DNA of 64,000 nucleotides. Source: Acheta domesticus (lineage: Eukaryota; Arthropoda; Insecta; Orthoptera; Gryllidae). Below the pieces are notes generated by a model. The model was not told the DNA's origin and did not search any database. It worked only from the letters and a program-made list of their open reading frames with translations. Position 1 is the stretch's first letter; every line of letters begins with the position of its first letter. Shown piece by piece: positions 10,609 through 22,759 of this stretch. The translations under genes were made by a program, and so were the position numbers. The stretch lies in assembly GCA_031308135.1 (NCBI GenBank), contig JAHLJT010000631.1, positions 195,166,685 to 195,230,684 of the forward strand. Direction: 5' to 3'.

Positions 10609-12529
10609 TTTCCTCAAGGGCAAACGGCATTCGGTGGTAGCAGGCCATTTCCAGGACACTCAATACTTATTTTTTTTATTTGAGATATTTTATTTCCATA
10701 ACCATTTTTCTATGAAATATTGTTACATTTTTCATTACCATGTATATCTTCAACACGCATAATTATAAAATACTGAAAACGTATATCATAAAACTACTGT
10801 ATCACTTCATATTTAATTGTAATTATGTAAAGCAAAGGTTTAAGATTTGTTTTGTGAATGAAATTGACATGCCATGGCTTCGTTAAGAGTTTTTGTTGGC
10901 GAAAATTGCGGTTCTTTAATTTCTTCCCTTGCAATGTTTTAAGTAGTATATCTCTCACAGGAAAGAAATATTGTTCAACGTAAATCGTAATGATTGTTAT
11001 TTTTTAAGATGTCAGTGAATAAATATCTAAAGCAATTACAAGAAATAATGGGAACTGGTTTTAATTTTAAATTATATCACAAAAATTAGACGTTCGTCAT
11101 TTAATTGCTGATTGGCATCAAGAAATGTTATATCTTATCTTCGAGAAAAATACAAAATATAAGTTTTTTTTGCGTGTACTACAAAAAATGAATTGTTTTT
11201 TATAGAAGAATTATTTAAATTTCTATGTTAATTGTGTGTAGATTAAATTAATTCATATTTTGAATTGAAACGCAGTATATTTTCTGTGTTAAATTATTCT
11301 TTAATCCTGCAAATAAATTGGGATGCTATTTATTGAATTTAATGCTGGTTTATTCATATTGTCTATAACAAGAGCATGTGGATATTTCAGGTAGTTTTCA
11401 CAAAAATGAGAATAATTTATTGAGTTTTAAGAGCACAATTTTTTTGTACACTATGCACATCTAACAAGCGAATACTTCTAGTATAATTCTATTTTACAAT
11501 CACGATTAGTAATACTTAAATAGAACTCGGCGCGATTTAGAAATGAGCCTTGTCGCTACTGAATGTTGTGCGGCGTACCATGCATATCGTCTCCTGTATT
11601 ATTTCTGTAGTATACCTTTCCGGCTCTCACAGGCAAACAATCGTTCAAACAATCGTTATTAATGAGGTCTCTAAAGAAAGATAATTTCACGTATACGTGA
11701 CGAATTTCACTTTGACGTTCAAAATGTGAAGGATTTGTTGAAAAAAACGCATCTAAATATTCGTTTCAAATGCAACCCTCAGCACATGACCGCGTTGGCA
11801 AAATCTGTATAGTAAAATAACTTCTACACAATGCGTTCTAAGGCTTTGAAGCCAAAAGCCACAAAGAATTGTTCCCCGCATTAAAATCTACAAAATGAGG
11901 TATTACTAGTTATTTTATTACCTTTTTCTATCCGTCGCTCACCGAAATTACCAATACCACCTCTATCAACGTCCTTGGCGCAGGAGGCCGTGAACTAAGT
12001 CAAACTATAATCGATAGAGAAAGCTTTTACATCTTATGATGTTCTTCGTCGAAAAGAAGAAAGAAACAATATTGGCAAAGAATGGGCGATTCTCAACGGT
12101 GAAGAGTGAAGTATATCTTATTAGGTTTGGTAACAAAAACAATATAACGATTCCTGTCTAGTGAACAATAACATCCCTGTGCACCGAATGGAAGCGAAAT
12201 GGATCATGCAAAGGCAAGCGATATTCCGCTCTCGTATAATAGTGAAGTATGTGCACGGTAATCCCAAGATTAACCGGTTTGTTAAGTGTTTCATCTGTGC
12301 CAGTATTTTGGTTATCAGCACCAACAAAAAACACAAAATAATAATTTGCCTATATTAGGTCTTATAATTTGAAATAAAATGATTTTAAATCAGTAAAATC
12401 TAGAGTAAGTAAATATTGTGCATTTTAAATAAAGATTACCATATGAACCCATTGCAGTCCCATTTTTAAACTTGCATCATCTGTTTGGATATATACAAGG
12501 ATTATTATACAATTTTTTCAATTTTTTTG

Positions 12530-12880
12530 AAGATGAGCATTTTGAAAAAACTCAAAATCAAAATTTTAAATTCAAATTTCAAAACCTTTTGAACGCAACC
12601 CCTATTAAGTTGTATATCATATAAAAGGCCATAAAGAAAGCTGCAAAATGACACCTGTTCCAGATCTCTATCTTAATTTGGTGAGGTTCTACATCAATTT
12701 AAAAATTTTCGGGAACCCAATTTTGCAAAATTTTACATGGCTGTATTTCAGAAACGGGTGGAAATATTTTACTCAAAATTTGTAGTTTTCTTATTCTCCA
12801 TGCATACTACCTATGTGTCAAATTTCATTTGAATCTGAGATGGTGATGTAAAACGACTGTGTTGATTTAATATGGAATGA
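12530..12880 (+). repeat. dispersed repeat, copy 2
   Basis: Second copy of the element at 5091-5463, in the same orientation and with only scattered differences. After the shared end the flanks diverge, so the repeat boundary on the right is well defined by the pair. On the left, similarity starts at the T-run before GAAGATGAGC. Confidence 0.9.
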
Positions 12881-13714
12881 CCCACCGGTGAAAACATAGG
12901 ACCAATTCGCAAATTTTGGTTGATTTTTAAGTGTATCTACTCCCAAAATTTTGAAAGTGAGATCAATAGGGAATGTGCTTTAGATGAAAAGAAGAATTAG
13001 GATAGGTGACGACATGTCACATCGCGGCATGTAGTAGCGACACATTATTAGAACCATCTTTCGATAAACTCAATTTAATACATAATCTATCTTTTATTAT
13101 TTTTAATAATTTTCACTCGGTCTTTTACATAACAATAATAAAATTAACTAAAGATTTTTAGACATTGTAACTCTGAATCAACTAAACCAGAGTTTGCTAA
13201 CTGCAGACGAAATGACGTCAGAGCAGCCTTGCCCTCCGTGAGAAAGCGCTCGGTGAAGAAGTGCGAGCATAGGGGGGAGGGAAGGACAGACAGCGGTTGC
13301 CGGTAACGAAAACCTTGGCAGTTGGTCATTGCCGGCGTTTCAGGCAACATGAGCGGGAGACCATCTACCCCTGTTAGTTTTCTTTCGATTTGTCAAGAAA
13401 GATTTATTTTTGTAGATACTGAAACAATAGTGAATGTTTAGTGTGTTCGAAGTACCTGCAGTATGTTAAAAAGTCCGAATTACATATGCATTATGCAACT
13501 TTGCGACCCAGAAAAACCCGCGAAATAAAAATAAATTCGGACAATAGACAGTCCACAATCATGGGATGAGTAAGGGATTTTGCATATTGAATATTAGGGG
13601 AAAGGTACTGAAAATCATAAAATAACGATTACCATTAAAAAACAACCATTGATTTTCCAAGCGAACCTTTTTCCTCACTTTTGTACCTTCATTGGGACAC
13701 TGTGCCTGCTGCTG
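12881..13714. other. no recognisable gene
   Basis: AT-rich flank with no supported feature. A 68-codon minus-strand frame at 13144-13350 has no recognisable domain. Confidence 0.5.
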
Positions 13715-14345
13715 CGTCGGGCTCTGAGGGGGGACCCTTGAGGAACGCCGGCTACAGTTGGGGTAGGTAAGGATAGAGTATTGTTTCTTTTTACGGTGAA
13801 GAATCTATTCTCCAGAAATTATTTGAATTATTTGGAATAGATATTCCGAGAGTCCTAGTTTACGTAACTTGAATAATAATCTATTGTGCTAGACTTTATC
13901 AAACGCCTGAGTGAAGTACAAGAAGGCTGCTACGCAGACTTGTTTCCGATGATAAGTTAGAGAAATTTCTTCAACAATTCTTAATAGTTGGTGGGCTGAT
14001 GATTGAAGAGAACGGAATCCAAATTTATGTGGCGGTATTACATTTATTTTATTGAGGTAGCTGTTTACTCTGATTAAGAAAAGATTTTCGAAAATTTTGC
14101 AAATGCTGGATGTAGTCTAATTGGTCGTAACTTGATGGACGTTTTGGGGACTTCTTTGGTTTTAAAATGGGAATTACTATTGATTTTTTCCAGCATGAGG
14201 GGAAGAATCTTAGTCGTTGACAACTGTTGAAGATAGCAGTTAGATAAGGAAGACCATGTGGTGGAAGGCGTTTTAGAGCAAGTTTAGTTATGGTATCTAT
14301 TCCAGGGGAAGATTTGTGTTTGATTTTCGTAATTAATTGTTTTAT
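13715..14345 (-). pseudogene. Jockey-type reverse transcriptase, N-terminal part, broken
   Basis: Reading the minus strand from about 14345, one finds pieces of the first half of a Jockey-type RT in order: SSPGIDTITKLALKRLPPH, then FFPSCWKKSIVIPILKPKK, then PPHKFGFRSLQSSAHQLLR, then a degraded AFDKVWHNRL, and near 13740 AGVPQGSPL. These match the fingers and palm blocks of the family, but several frame changes are needed to read them and stops interrupt. No frame stays open long. It is not collinear with the C-terminal fragment at 16.2-16.8 kb, which lies upstream of it in the same orientation, so the two are separate insertions. Confidence 0.75.
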
Positions 14346-14769
14346 GTTTTACGTTTTTACATTTTACGCATTTCAAATAAACTTTCAATATTCCTAGCGT
14401 CAGCAAGACACGTGATTAATAGAGGGAATGGAAAATGCATGTCACACTATTGTATTTAAATTTAAGCTTTATTCTGTTGATAGGAATTCATGTTCATAAT
14501 TTCAAACCACAACATGTGTCAATGAGACAAGTAATTATCAATATAAACAAATTATACATATCGCATCATTGTATGTAACATATTCAACGATACTGCTAGT
14601 TAAATTTTGTTCATTAAACATCATAAAGTGCATAACTTACTCTTATTTTACAACCACTCATTTTATTCTTCTTGCATGATGAGCACATTCAAATTAGTTT
14701 CTCTGAATTTTCATGCAGCAATTTTGATGAGTTGCTAGTGAATCAAAGAAGTAATCAGTAATTCAGACC

Positions 14770-14900
14770 CAAAAGTGTGTGCACGTAAGGGAAGAGGAGG
14801 TGACAATAAAGAGGAAGAAAAAATATTTCATGGTCCTTGGCCTGTTAGGATAGTGCTCCATTATTCGAATAGTATTGATCTGAGAAATTACGGAAAACTA
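14770..14900 (-). mobile_element. SINE family A fragment
   Basis: On the minus strand this matches the middle of the SINE copy at 33350-33725: a CTCAGATCAATAC..GAATAATGGAGCACTATCCTAACA block corresponds to CCGATCAACACC..GAATGCCGGAGCAATACCCTAACA there, followed by the same GACCA(C/T)GGACC and CTTCC-rich segment. Both ends are missing. This is one of the older fragments of the family. Confidence 0.55.
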
Positions 14901-16246
14901 CCTATCAGAGCATCCGGCCGGCCTGGCTGTGTATGGCTATGTAGGTAGTGTATACAAATGCAAACACGCCATAATCCGTATTTAAACCTTGTGATCTCCC
15001 GGTCAGAGACACTTTATTTGTTGGAGTGAGCTGTCGAGAGGGTCAATGATAATGCCATTTTGCCAACGTGGCGTGAAATATCTCGTATGAAGAAGTTAAA
15101 TAAGTCACATTTGCCTTTTCAGCTTCTCATTAACAGTGTGTGATTGGTGTGTGGTTAGTACCACCTCTGAAGCTGTCAAAGAGGTCTGGAAAATTCTCAC
15201 TCTGATACATGTTGAACACTACTCATAGATGGTTCTCATAAAAAACAATTGTCCACTGTCATTTCTGAGAGTCATGAGTATTAGTTTAATAATGAATCTT
15301 CCATCTTATTTTTGAAAATTGCATAGTTAATGCAGAAGTTTTCATCAACAATACCTGTCTGAAACTTTCTGCCATTTCTACATCATGATCCCAACCAAAA
15401 ATCTATCAGAGAAAGGAATTATTTTTTATAGTCTTGATAAAAAATAGTTAATATCCTTCGGTCTTGGGGGCATAAAAATACATTGTTAGAGAGCATCCTT
15501 CGTAATTGATATCTTTTTATATTAATTTCTACCTTTGTACTTTGTAATTAAGAAAACTATTATAAAAATACAAATTTTCTAAAAATACTTTTTTTAACGT
15601 TAATTTTACCACAGACAAATCTCTCGCATATTTACTATCTTACTGCAACCCCATCCCGCTCGTGATGAAATCAGGAATTTGAGCACTGCACTTTCGCAAC
15701 TTTAAAATTAAACACACAGACGAGACCGAAATATGATTTACAGACAATATAAAATAGCACATTCACGCATGGAAACACAACACGAACAAAATACTCTTCG
15801 AAAAACATCTTATAAAGAAAACACCACAATTCCACTTCGGTGAAGACATTAAAGTCTTTGAAATAGACCATACATTTTATGACAGAGGAGCGTAAGAACT
15901 TTTGCACATTTTTCAATACATTAGGAAATGTGACATTTTTCTGAATTAACAGACAAGCTTCTCCGTGCTCCTCCCTGGAAAGTAGGTTTTACAAACCTTT
16001 ATTTATGAGCGTTCTTGAAAATCTTTCAAGAAAATACTAACCTGACTTCCTTCTCTTCATTCCTAAACTCAGCAATATCATCGCCTCTTGATACAAACTT
16101 TCACACGGGAAAAGGCCCAACTACTGCCCGGATAAGTTCAGTCTCGCGACGCCTCTCCCGGAAACGCACTGACAATGCACCATCATGTCAGGCAATAACA
16201 ATGCCCCATCATAATTGCAAGTTTCAATAAACAATTATGGGCTGTA
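14901..16246. other. no recognisable gene
   Basis: AT-rich sequence. The open frame on the minus strand at 15671-15916 shows no recognisable domain. Confidence 0.45.
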
Positions 16247-16825
16247 CCGAATTTTTTTATTACTTCTGCATAATTTACAATGTGTTCTTGTTAGAACAAT
16301 AAGTAAATGGTGTCTAATAAATACATTTCTGACGTAAATTTTGCGACATTGAAAATTTCATTTAAGAAATCGGTATGGCAAATCTAAAATATTCTCTCGT
16401 TTCAGTCTATATACATGTTGACTGTTGTCTAGCAGGTTTGTTGAAAGGTAATTTGGATGCTCGTACAATCTCTTCTGGTAAGCTTCGCTCTTCGTGGTGA
16501 TAATTTCTTCTAGTAGGATGATGTCGAGGTCTGTGTGTGTCGTCTTGTATGTCACGTACCATGGTGCGTTGCATACTTTTCTTAATGTTTTAGCTTCGAA
16601 TCTTTTTAGAATTTCTAGATTCGATTTACTGTAAGAGCCCCCCAATTCAATACCATAGGTCCATGTTGGTTTTATTTCCACGACAATTTCCACGATTGAT
16701 ACCCACGACAATTTGAGGACTTTAAGCTGTGCTTCTTTTCTCTTAGTTTTGATGTGGGTTTTCCAAGTCAGGACGTCTATCCAAATGCAGTCCAAGGAAT
16801 TTGATTGTATCAGATTCGTTGGGCT
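16247..16825 (-). pseudogene. Jockey-type retrotransposon, 3' end of pol, frameshifted
   Basis: An open minus-strand frame at 16358-16795 carries the thumb-region signature of Jockey-type RTs: KPTWTYGIELGGS, then SNLEILKRFEAKTLRKV, then NAPWYVTYKTTHTDLDI. The upstream box KFLGLHLDRR is present at about 16785-16815 but in a different frame, so a frameshift separates it from LTWKTHIKTKR at about 16745-16775. Downstream of the stop, the element ends near 16247 in an A-rich tail seen here as TTTTTTTATT. The fragment is 5'-truncated and inactive. Confidence 0.8.
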
Positions 16826-16977
16826 ATTACTTTCGAGTTGCGAACCCTCTTTTTTCTGCTTTCTAAAGCGTTCGTGCCAAATTTGAAAGCTATGAATCTA
16901 GAGCAGGTCTATTCAATTCAGTGGGTCGAGCAGCAGAGAGCCTAGAAATTCGTCCATGAGCAGTGTTGTGTCGTGAA

Positions 16978-17255
16978 TTGATTGATTTTTATTTCATGTT
17001 TCCAGGCGAATCGACGTATTAGTCCCGTTAGTGAAGTGCATTTTTTATCACGGGGTGTGTCAGTAATCTTCTCTCTGGACAGTAAGATCCAGCGCCGATC
17101 TACAGACGGGCTTGCGGGCACTGCCTCAATCGGGACAAGCTCTAAGCTCCCAGCTGGTATCTCGACATGTATGATAGTGAAGTGTATATAAGTGCAAGTG
17201 CGTGTAAGTAAGGGGTGAGGATAAGCCAAAGAGGAGGAGGGAAAGATCACGATGA
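16978..17255 (-). mobile_element. SINE family A copy
   Basis: On the minus strand this contains the family landmarks: CCTCACCCCTTACTTACACG, the TTAGAGCTTGTCCCG box, the GCCGAT/GGCGC segment, GGGACTAATACGTCG and a tail of TCAATCAATTC. It is truncated at its 5' side (high coordinates), where another fragment of the same family abuts it. The frames at 16942-17250 and 16982-17191 are shadows of this repeat. Confidence 0.75.
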
Positions 17256-17345
17256 TTGATTGTTAGTAATTCTGGCGCATTAAGTATTGAGGTCATTAAT
17301 CCCGTAAGTGTAGCGTCCGTTAGTTGAATCGTTCAGTGAGAGAGG
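17253..17345 (-). mobile_element. SINE family A, 3' end only
   Basis: A second tail unit directly abuts the previous copy. It has the conserved 3' end (GGGATTAATGACCTCAATAC, then AATGCGCCAGAATTAC) and a CAATCAATCA-type tail at 17253-17262, but nothing of the upstream body. Confidence 0.65.
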
Positions 17346-17977
17346 GAGCTAACCCACAAAATAAAAAAATCCACGTTTTGAAAATCATTTTTTGAATTAT
17401 TCTGTATCCTCTTTTCATCTTCCATTTAGTTTGTAAAGCTCATAAATGTATCATAAACCATTATGATATATTGATTTTCCAAAACTGTAACAAGCTCATT
17501 TTCTACAATTTCCGTGAGAGAAGGAGCTAACCCACATTCACGTTTGTCGTTGATAATATCAACACTAGCACCAGAACATCCGATGTATTTGTTACACCCC
17601 GTATTCAATACACTGAAAGAAATGTATTACTAATATTGTAAATAAAGTCTCTGGAATATAAATATAGGATTAGTAGACATTTGATGTTCAATAACGATTT
17701 GTCATATCAGTTTCACAGGCTTCCAGTATCTCATGTTTTGCAAGAGTGCCGATTGGCAATACAATGAAGAATGAAGACGACTCTTTAGGAAACAAGAATC
17801 CCCGTGACTGAATGAGATGGCACACGGCAACAACTATTCCCATTGCAGTGTCTCAGACAGGAAGGTTCTAAGGTTCGTGTCCCGACAGATTTGCGATCCT
17901 AGCTTGATACCTTGGAAATTTTCAACCGCAAACTGAAGTAAAATTCTGGCATCCGGCTACTCTGATCGCATTTTCCG
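17346..17977. other. no recognisable gene
   Basis: AT-rich stretch that may contain decayed upstream R1-type sequence near 17.9 kb, but I could not align it confidently. A GAGAGAGGGAGCTAACCCACA phrase at 17337-17357 recurs in part at 17512-17535. Confidence 0.4.
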
Positions 17978-19363
17978 TTGTTTCTCCGAGCAAAGCTTAC
18001 CATAGTTGTATTTATCGATATTAAAGGAGCTTTTGATAATGCGTGGTGGCCCTTCCTTTGGACGGAGCTCACCAGCTACTGGAAAATCCCGAAGGACCTA
18101 TACGCCTTATTTCGTAGCTTCTTTACTGATAGAACTGCAAGCGTAAATGAAGCAGGCTTTAGAGTTGGTAAAACACTCAGTAAGGGTTGCCCTCAGGGTC
18201 CAACAGTGGACCAATTTTCTGGAACGTAATTATGGACTCCTTGTTGCGTACCCTGTCTGACCATCAGGCCGAAGCTGTGGCCTACGCTGATGATCTCGCA
18301 CTGATTGTGCGTGGGAAATCAAGATCAGATATTGAAGCTAAAGTTGCAAACGCTCTAAGTACAGTTGTAAAGTGGTTCGAGGAAGCCAAATTGGAAGTAT
18401 CTACTGAAAAGACAACCTTCATGCTAATGTTAAACAAATATAAGACTGCACCTGGCAGGAGGTTCCCTTCAAAGGACAGGCCACCAATCATTAAATTCCA
18501 AGGAACTAAGATCAAAAATGTAGATAGCCAGACCTATCTAGGGGTCACATTAGACCCGCATTTGAAATTTAATAACCACATTAGAACTGTTTGTGGTAAG
18601 GCCATGTCCCTGTATTTTAAACTAAGGCGTGTCGCGGGGCAGGAAGGTGTAATCAGTAAGCAAGCCCAAAAACTATTTATAATGGAGCTTTTGTACCAAT
18701 GATTATGTATTGTTCTTCGGCGTGGGCGGTGGAGGCAAACAAGGTGCTGATTAAGAAAGAGCTAGATAAGACACAGAGAGTTGCCCTAATATCAATTCCG
18801 GGGGCTTATAAAACAACTGCAACTACCGCACTGCAAGTCGCTGCAGGTGAACTTCCCTTGGATCTGAGAGCCCAGCTTCGAGCGGCCAAATACCAAAGCA
18901 AAAGAGGGGGCCAACTGCGAATGACAGGACGGCAGTTTCCGACCATAAATGAACTTCAAAAGTACATGATGGAGGTTTGGCAGAGCAGGTGGGAGACCTC
19001 CGATACAAGAAGGGATACTTTTACCTGGATCCCCCGTGTCTCTTTTTATAGAGAGATCAAACATTTCAAGCCATCAACGGCTCTGACCAATATAATTACA
19101 GGCCATGGACCTTTTAGGTCAAAACTCTTTGATTTAGGACTCTCGGAGTCTCCCACTTGCGACTCGGTGAAAATCAGACTGCATTACATTTAATCTGCGA
19201 CTGTCCCAGATGGGAACGCAGAAGATTTATAATTGAAATTAAGCACGGGGTGCAAGTAAATCGCAGCACACTTCCAAATCTCCTTTCCGTTGAAAGGACA
19301 TATAATGAAATGGAACAATTGGCAAGAATAATTATTAAGGCACAGTACGATGAAGGCATCTGA
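17978..19363 (+). pseudogene. R1-type non-LTR retrotransposon pol, three frame breaks
   Basis: The first segment (17978-18229) has FIDIKGAFDNAWWP and GCPQG. The frame then shifts by one base at about 18197-18199, and the second segment (to 18702) continues with SGPIFWNVIMDSLL, the catalytic YADD (18283-18294) and QTYLGVTLDPHLKFNNHI. A second shift near 18677 leads to VPMIMYCSSAWAVEANK, and a third near 19157 leads to QTALHLICDCPRW, the C-terminal zinc-knuckle-like region. This order and wording are typical of the R1 clade. The endonuclease domain and the start of RT are missing. It is inactive: 5'-truncated and frameshifted three times, with the RT core still well preserved between breaks. 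Confidence 0.88.
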
Positions 19364-19560
19364 GTCTAATTTATTATTAGACTACAGGCACAAAATGCTA
19401 ATCTCAGATAACTTAAACTTGACTCAAGCAGAGGTGCAGCTAGATTGTGGGACCCACCCGGCTCCACGCGCCAGGGATGGTAACGGTCGGGAACTGGATA
19501 AAATCCCTTCCCGACCGGCCAAGAGGTGGGATTAACTAAATTTAACAAAAATTTTCTGTT
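19364..19560 (+). mobile_element. probable 3' UTR of the R1-type element, with hairpin
   Basis: After the pol stop, sequence contains CGGTCGGGA (19484-19492) and its exact reverse complement TCCCGACCG (19509-19517). A stem-loop in the 3' region can serve as the RT recognition structure in non-LTR elements. The role here is inferred and the 3' boundary is uncertain. Confidence 0.45.
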
Positions 19561-21330
19561 TTGTAGAGACGAAACTTCAAGTAACAAGGTATGAGGTAAC
19601 AAGATCCTAGCCATCAATAATGGATTACTTCTAGAGGAAGGAGTCTGGAAACTACACTGAGGATCTTCAAGCGCATCCCAGTTGTAGTTTAGTGCCATTA
19701 AAGACATGTGTGTAGAACATTCGGGAACGGCTCTGCCGGCCCCGCGTGCGAAACCGCAAGGCAACTAAATTGAAACTAATCAAGTGATAGCAAGCCAGTG
19801 CAATTATTAACTGTATCAAGTTATTAGACTTTTTGCATGGTGCATGAACCATATTATATTACATTACTACCGCATTATGTAATTACATTATATTTACTTT
19901 CTTTGTTATATATTGTTAATTAATAACAACAAGCCAGTATTTCTAGTTTGTATAGGTTCTGAAACCTCTGCGTGTATGCATGAATTATGCTATACCATAC
20001 TTTATACTATGTTATTACATTCACTCTTATTGTCCAATTGTATAATCAGCTATGTGTCACTACTATGTTTTGACTAATGACCTTACTTTCTTCAATCTTT
20101 ATTATCATAAGTAATATCACGAGAAGTGCTGTGCTAGCCGGTAAATTCACGACTCGCGTAGCGAGGAGACTATTTCACGAATAAACACATTTCATAATTT
20201 GAAAGGATAATTTCAATCGCAGGAATTACGAAAAAGGGAAATATTACTCAAAATTACAACCGAAAAATGAAAACCTTTCATTCAGCTCCGACTTATCACT
20301 GCCTCCTGGAATAACTTATAATCAAGTAACATTTGAATAACAGTTTAATGCAGAAAATGATTTCAAATTTGTTTCAATTTTATAGTAATAAAACTTTCGA
20401 AAAACAATAATAACAAGGCTACTTAAAAGAACATTTATTAAAAGCACAATCATTAAAGTTGTAGGAGGTTGTTTTCCAAGTCTTGCCCTTCCGTGGAAGC
20501 ATTTGAAATGCAAGATGTACAAGCTGAATTAGCAGAGAAATTCGTCGATTTCGAATGGATTGAACACACGTGTGCACTCATTCAAGTATTTTCCTGAATA
20601 ATTTTTGATGTAACGTTCCACATTGTTTTGATAGCACATACTTTGTACTCTTCACCATCTAATCTTGGTATATTAATTACCTAATATATGTGTAAATTCC
20701 TCATTTGTAGTTTGTACTGTTCATTTGTATTTTCTTCACAAAATTCTTGAAATTGCTTCCACACGGTTTCTTTGTTCCTTTCGCTGTTTTTCGGCACTGA
20801 ACTTTCAATAATATATTATATTTCAAAGTTTTAAACATATCCAAAACGACACATTTTAAAATTATATTGATGCACACAAGCTATTTTGGAGGTGAAACAA
20901 TTGATATCGTTATCTTAAAAAGGTAAACAAAGGTTTTACAGCGATAAAAAGGTAAACAAACTTATGGCGATAAACATCTGGGATTGGTTTAATTTGAATA
21001 TATCCTTGCTTACCATTGGCTACTTACGACGTGGGCAGACATGAGTAAAATAGTCTATATAATAAATTTGAGCTCAATCACAAGTCTCCGCTATAGACAT
21101 AATCAACAAATAGCGCTCGCTGTTGTAAGAAAGCTAAATGAGAGAATTATATAAATAATTTCAGAAAACTAAAGTTAAATTACAGAGGAAATCAGAATTG
21201 TAAGGCAGAAGTTTGTGCGAGGGTAGGAGCAGTGCTCAAGGACCCGCACAAACTCCTTGCCAAAGTCCACCGCAACTGCGGTGCATGTTAACAAATGTAC
21301 ATGTACAATTAATAATAAAACATTAATAAT
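19561..21330. other. AT-rich, no recognisable gene
   Basis: Some of the first few hundred bases may still be R1-type 3' sequence. I see no supported gene or named repeat in the rest. Confidence 0.45.
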
Positions 21331-21570
21331 GTTTCTCCGATCAAAATCAGCTGAATTCCAGATCAGTGCCTTAACCCACGGACCAGACAGCGCACCATGT
21401 TTGCTTCCTTGTCCTTGTCGCATCCTCGCCTCTTAAACACACACTTACAGGTTCTACTACTTTTAACGGGAGACGATTCAGCAGCTTGGAGCTTGTCCCG
21501 GCCCGGACGGTGCTCCGCTGGCGAAGATCCATGGAAACGGAAATTCCTTGAGCCGACATGTCGATTCGGC
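21331..21570 (+). mobile_element. SINE family A copy, truncated at both ends
   Basis: Starts at the CTCCGATCAAAATCAGCTGAA block and continues through CAGATCAGTGCCTTAACCCACGGACCA, the pyrimidine-rich segment with ACACACACTTACA, GGAGCTTGTCCCGGCCCG, and GAGCCGACATGTCGATTCGG. These correspond in order to the copies at 38.9 and 39.5 kb. The tRNA-like head and the TCAA-type tail are absent. Confidence 0.75.
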
Positions 21571-22759
21571 GCCGAATTTTCCGTTCTAGTCGGAAACCTC
21601 GCGGAATATAACATCCGCTACACATATGGACTAATGACATTTAGTAAAAAGCAAATACAAAATTAACAACCAATGGATACGTGAGTGTCAGTTCGGAGAA
21701 ACGTGGCAACAACGCATTTATGATGCAACAAAATGGACAAAACAAGAAAGTAGTTGGAAGAGGAACAGTGGAAATGAATGTTCGTGACACATGGAAAACG
21801 GTACCTACGAACAAACAATTCCCTATGTGTGAATGCGCATTACGACTTGAAACGTCGAACCTCAATTGTAAACACCACACGCTAACGGACGATGGAAATC
21901 ATACAAATGTTTTTGAATTTTTGAAAGTTAAGGACTTTGCTACATGCAAAAATTCTTAGCGGGATCAAAACAAGATAGTAATACAATCAAACTTTCAGAA
22001 TGTTGGAGTAATTACAAAAATAATGAGTTGATAGATGGTTGAAAAATCTTATCTTTAGGACTGTATATCAACTGTAAAATAGTTCTAGAATTGTTAAATC
22101 ACATTTTCCTCAGTAAAAAGTTTGAAGATAACATGGAAAAACATACCCTTTATTACAAAAATAATTGATGAAACAAACTCTTGTGACAAAGCTCCCTCCC
22201 CCACTAGACGCCTCAATTCTTTTTTAATCTAAGCAAGGTACAGTAAGTTCTATTGCTCTATCACCCAGTTTGGATCTTCGGTCAACATGAGCGCACTTGC
22301 AGATCTAGAGTCTACCTCTCTTTCCACTTTATGCTGGTTGGGCCAAATGGGAACGAAGAAGCAGCCCAACGACAGAGCGTAGAAATTAGGATGGGAGCAA
22401 ATTTGGAAAAGAGGAGAGCGCTACACAGAGTAATTAGCGATATGAGTTGCATTGGATTTAAACAATTTAATTTCTTACATATCATGAGATCATCAGTTAA
22501 TAACTAATCAATTAAGCACCTAGTTGATATTTTGCGGTGTTTTTTACGATGTTTTATTCCCAAATGTATTATTTAGAACGCAATTCAACTAAAAGGAATC
22601 TTCTCACTTATAAAATAGAATGTTCATTTCGAAAATACCACATATGATGTAATGGAAAATAAAATACACATTTCAAATATTGTTTACATTTTCTTAATAT
22701 TTCACCCCAAATCTTTTTATGTACATATAAAATGTGGCGTTTTGGTAGATCCAGTGGCT
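21571..22759. other. no recognisable gene
   Basis: AT-rich sequence upstream of the neuroligin CpG island. A 92-codon frame at 21681-21959 has normal composition but no recognised family. Confidence 0.45.

Larger units (their letters stand above)
9700..12529. other. AT-rich, no recognisable gene
   Basis: No supported exon, RNA gene or mobile element. It contains a perfect 20-base palindrome (10349-10368) and a small GC-rich hairpin (10576-10608), listed separately. Confidence 0.5.

Noticed and set aside
16358..16795. Independent host gene of 145 codons
   Set aside because: Its sequence is the thumb region of a Jockey-type RT, with the preceding box in another frame.
13715..16825. A single Jockey-type element spanning both fragments
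   Set aside because: In minus-strand order the C-terminal piece comes before the N-terminal piece, so they cannot be one simple insertion.
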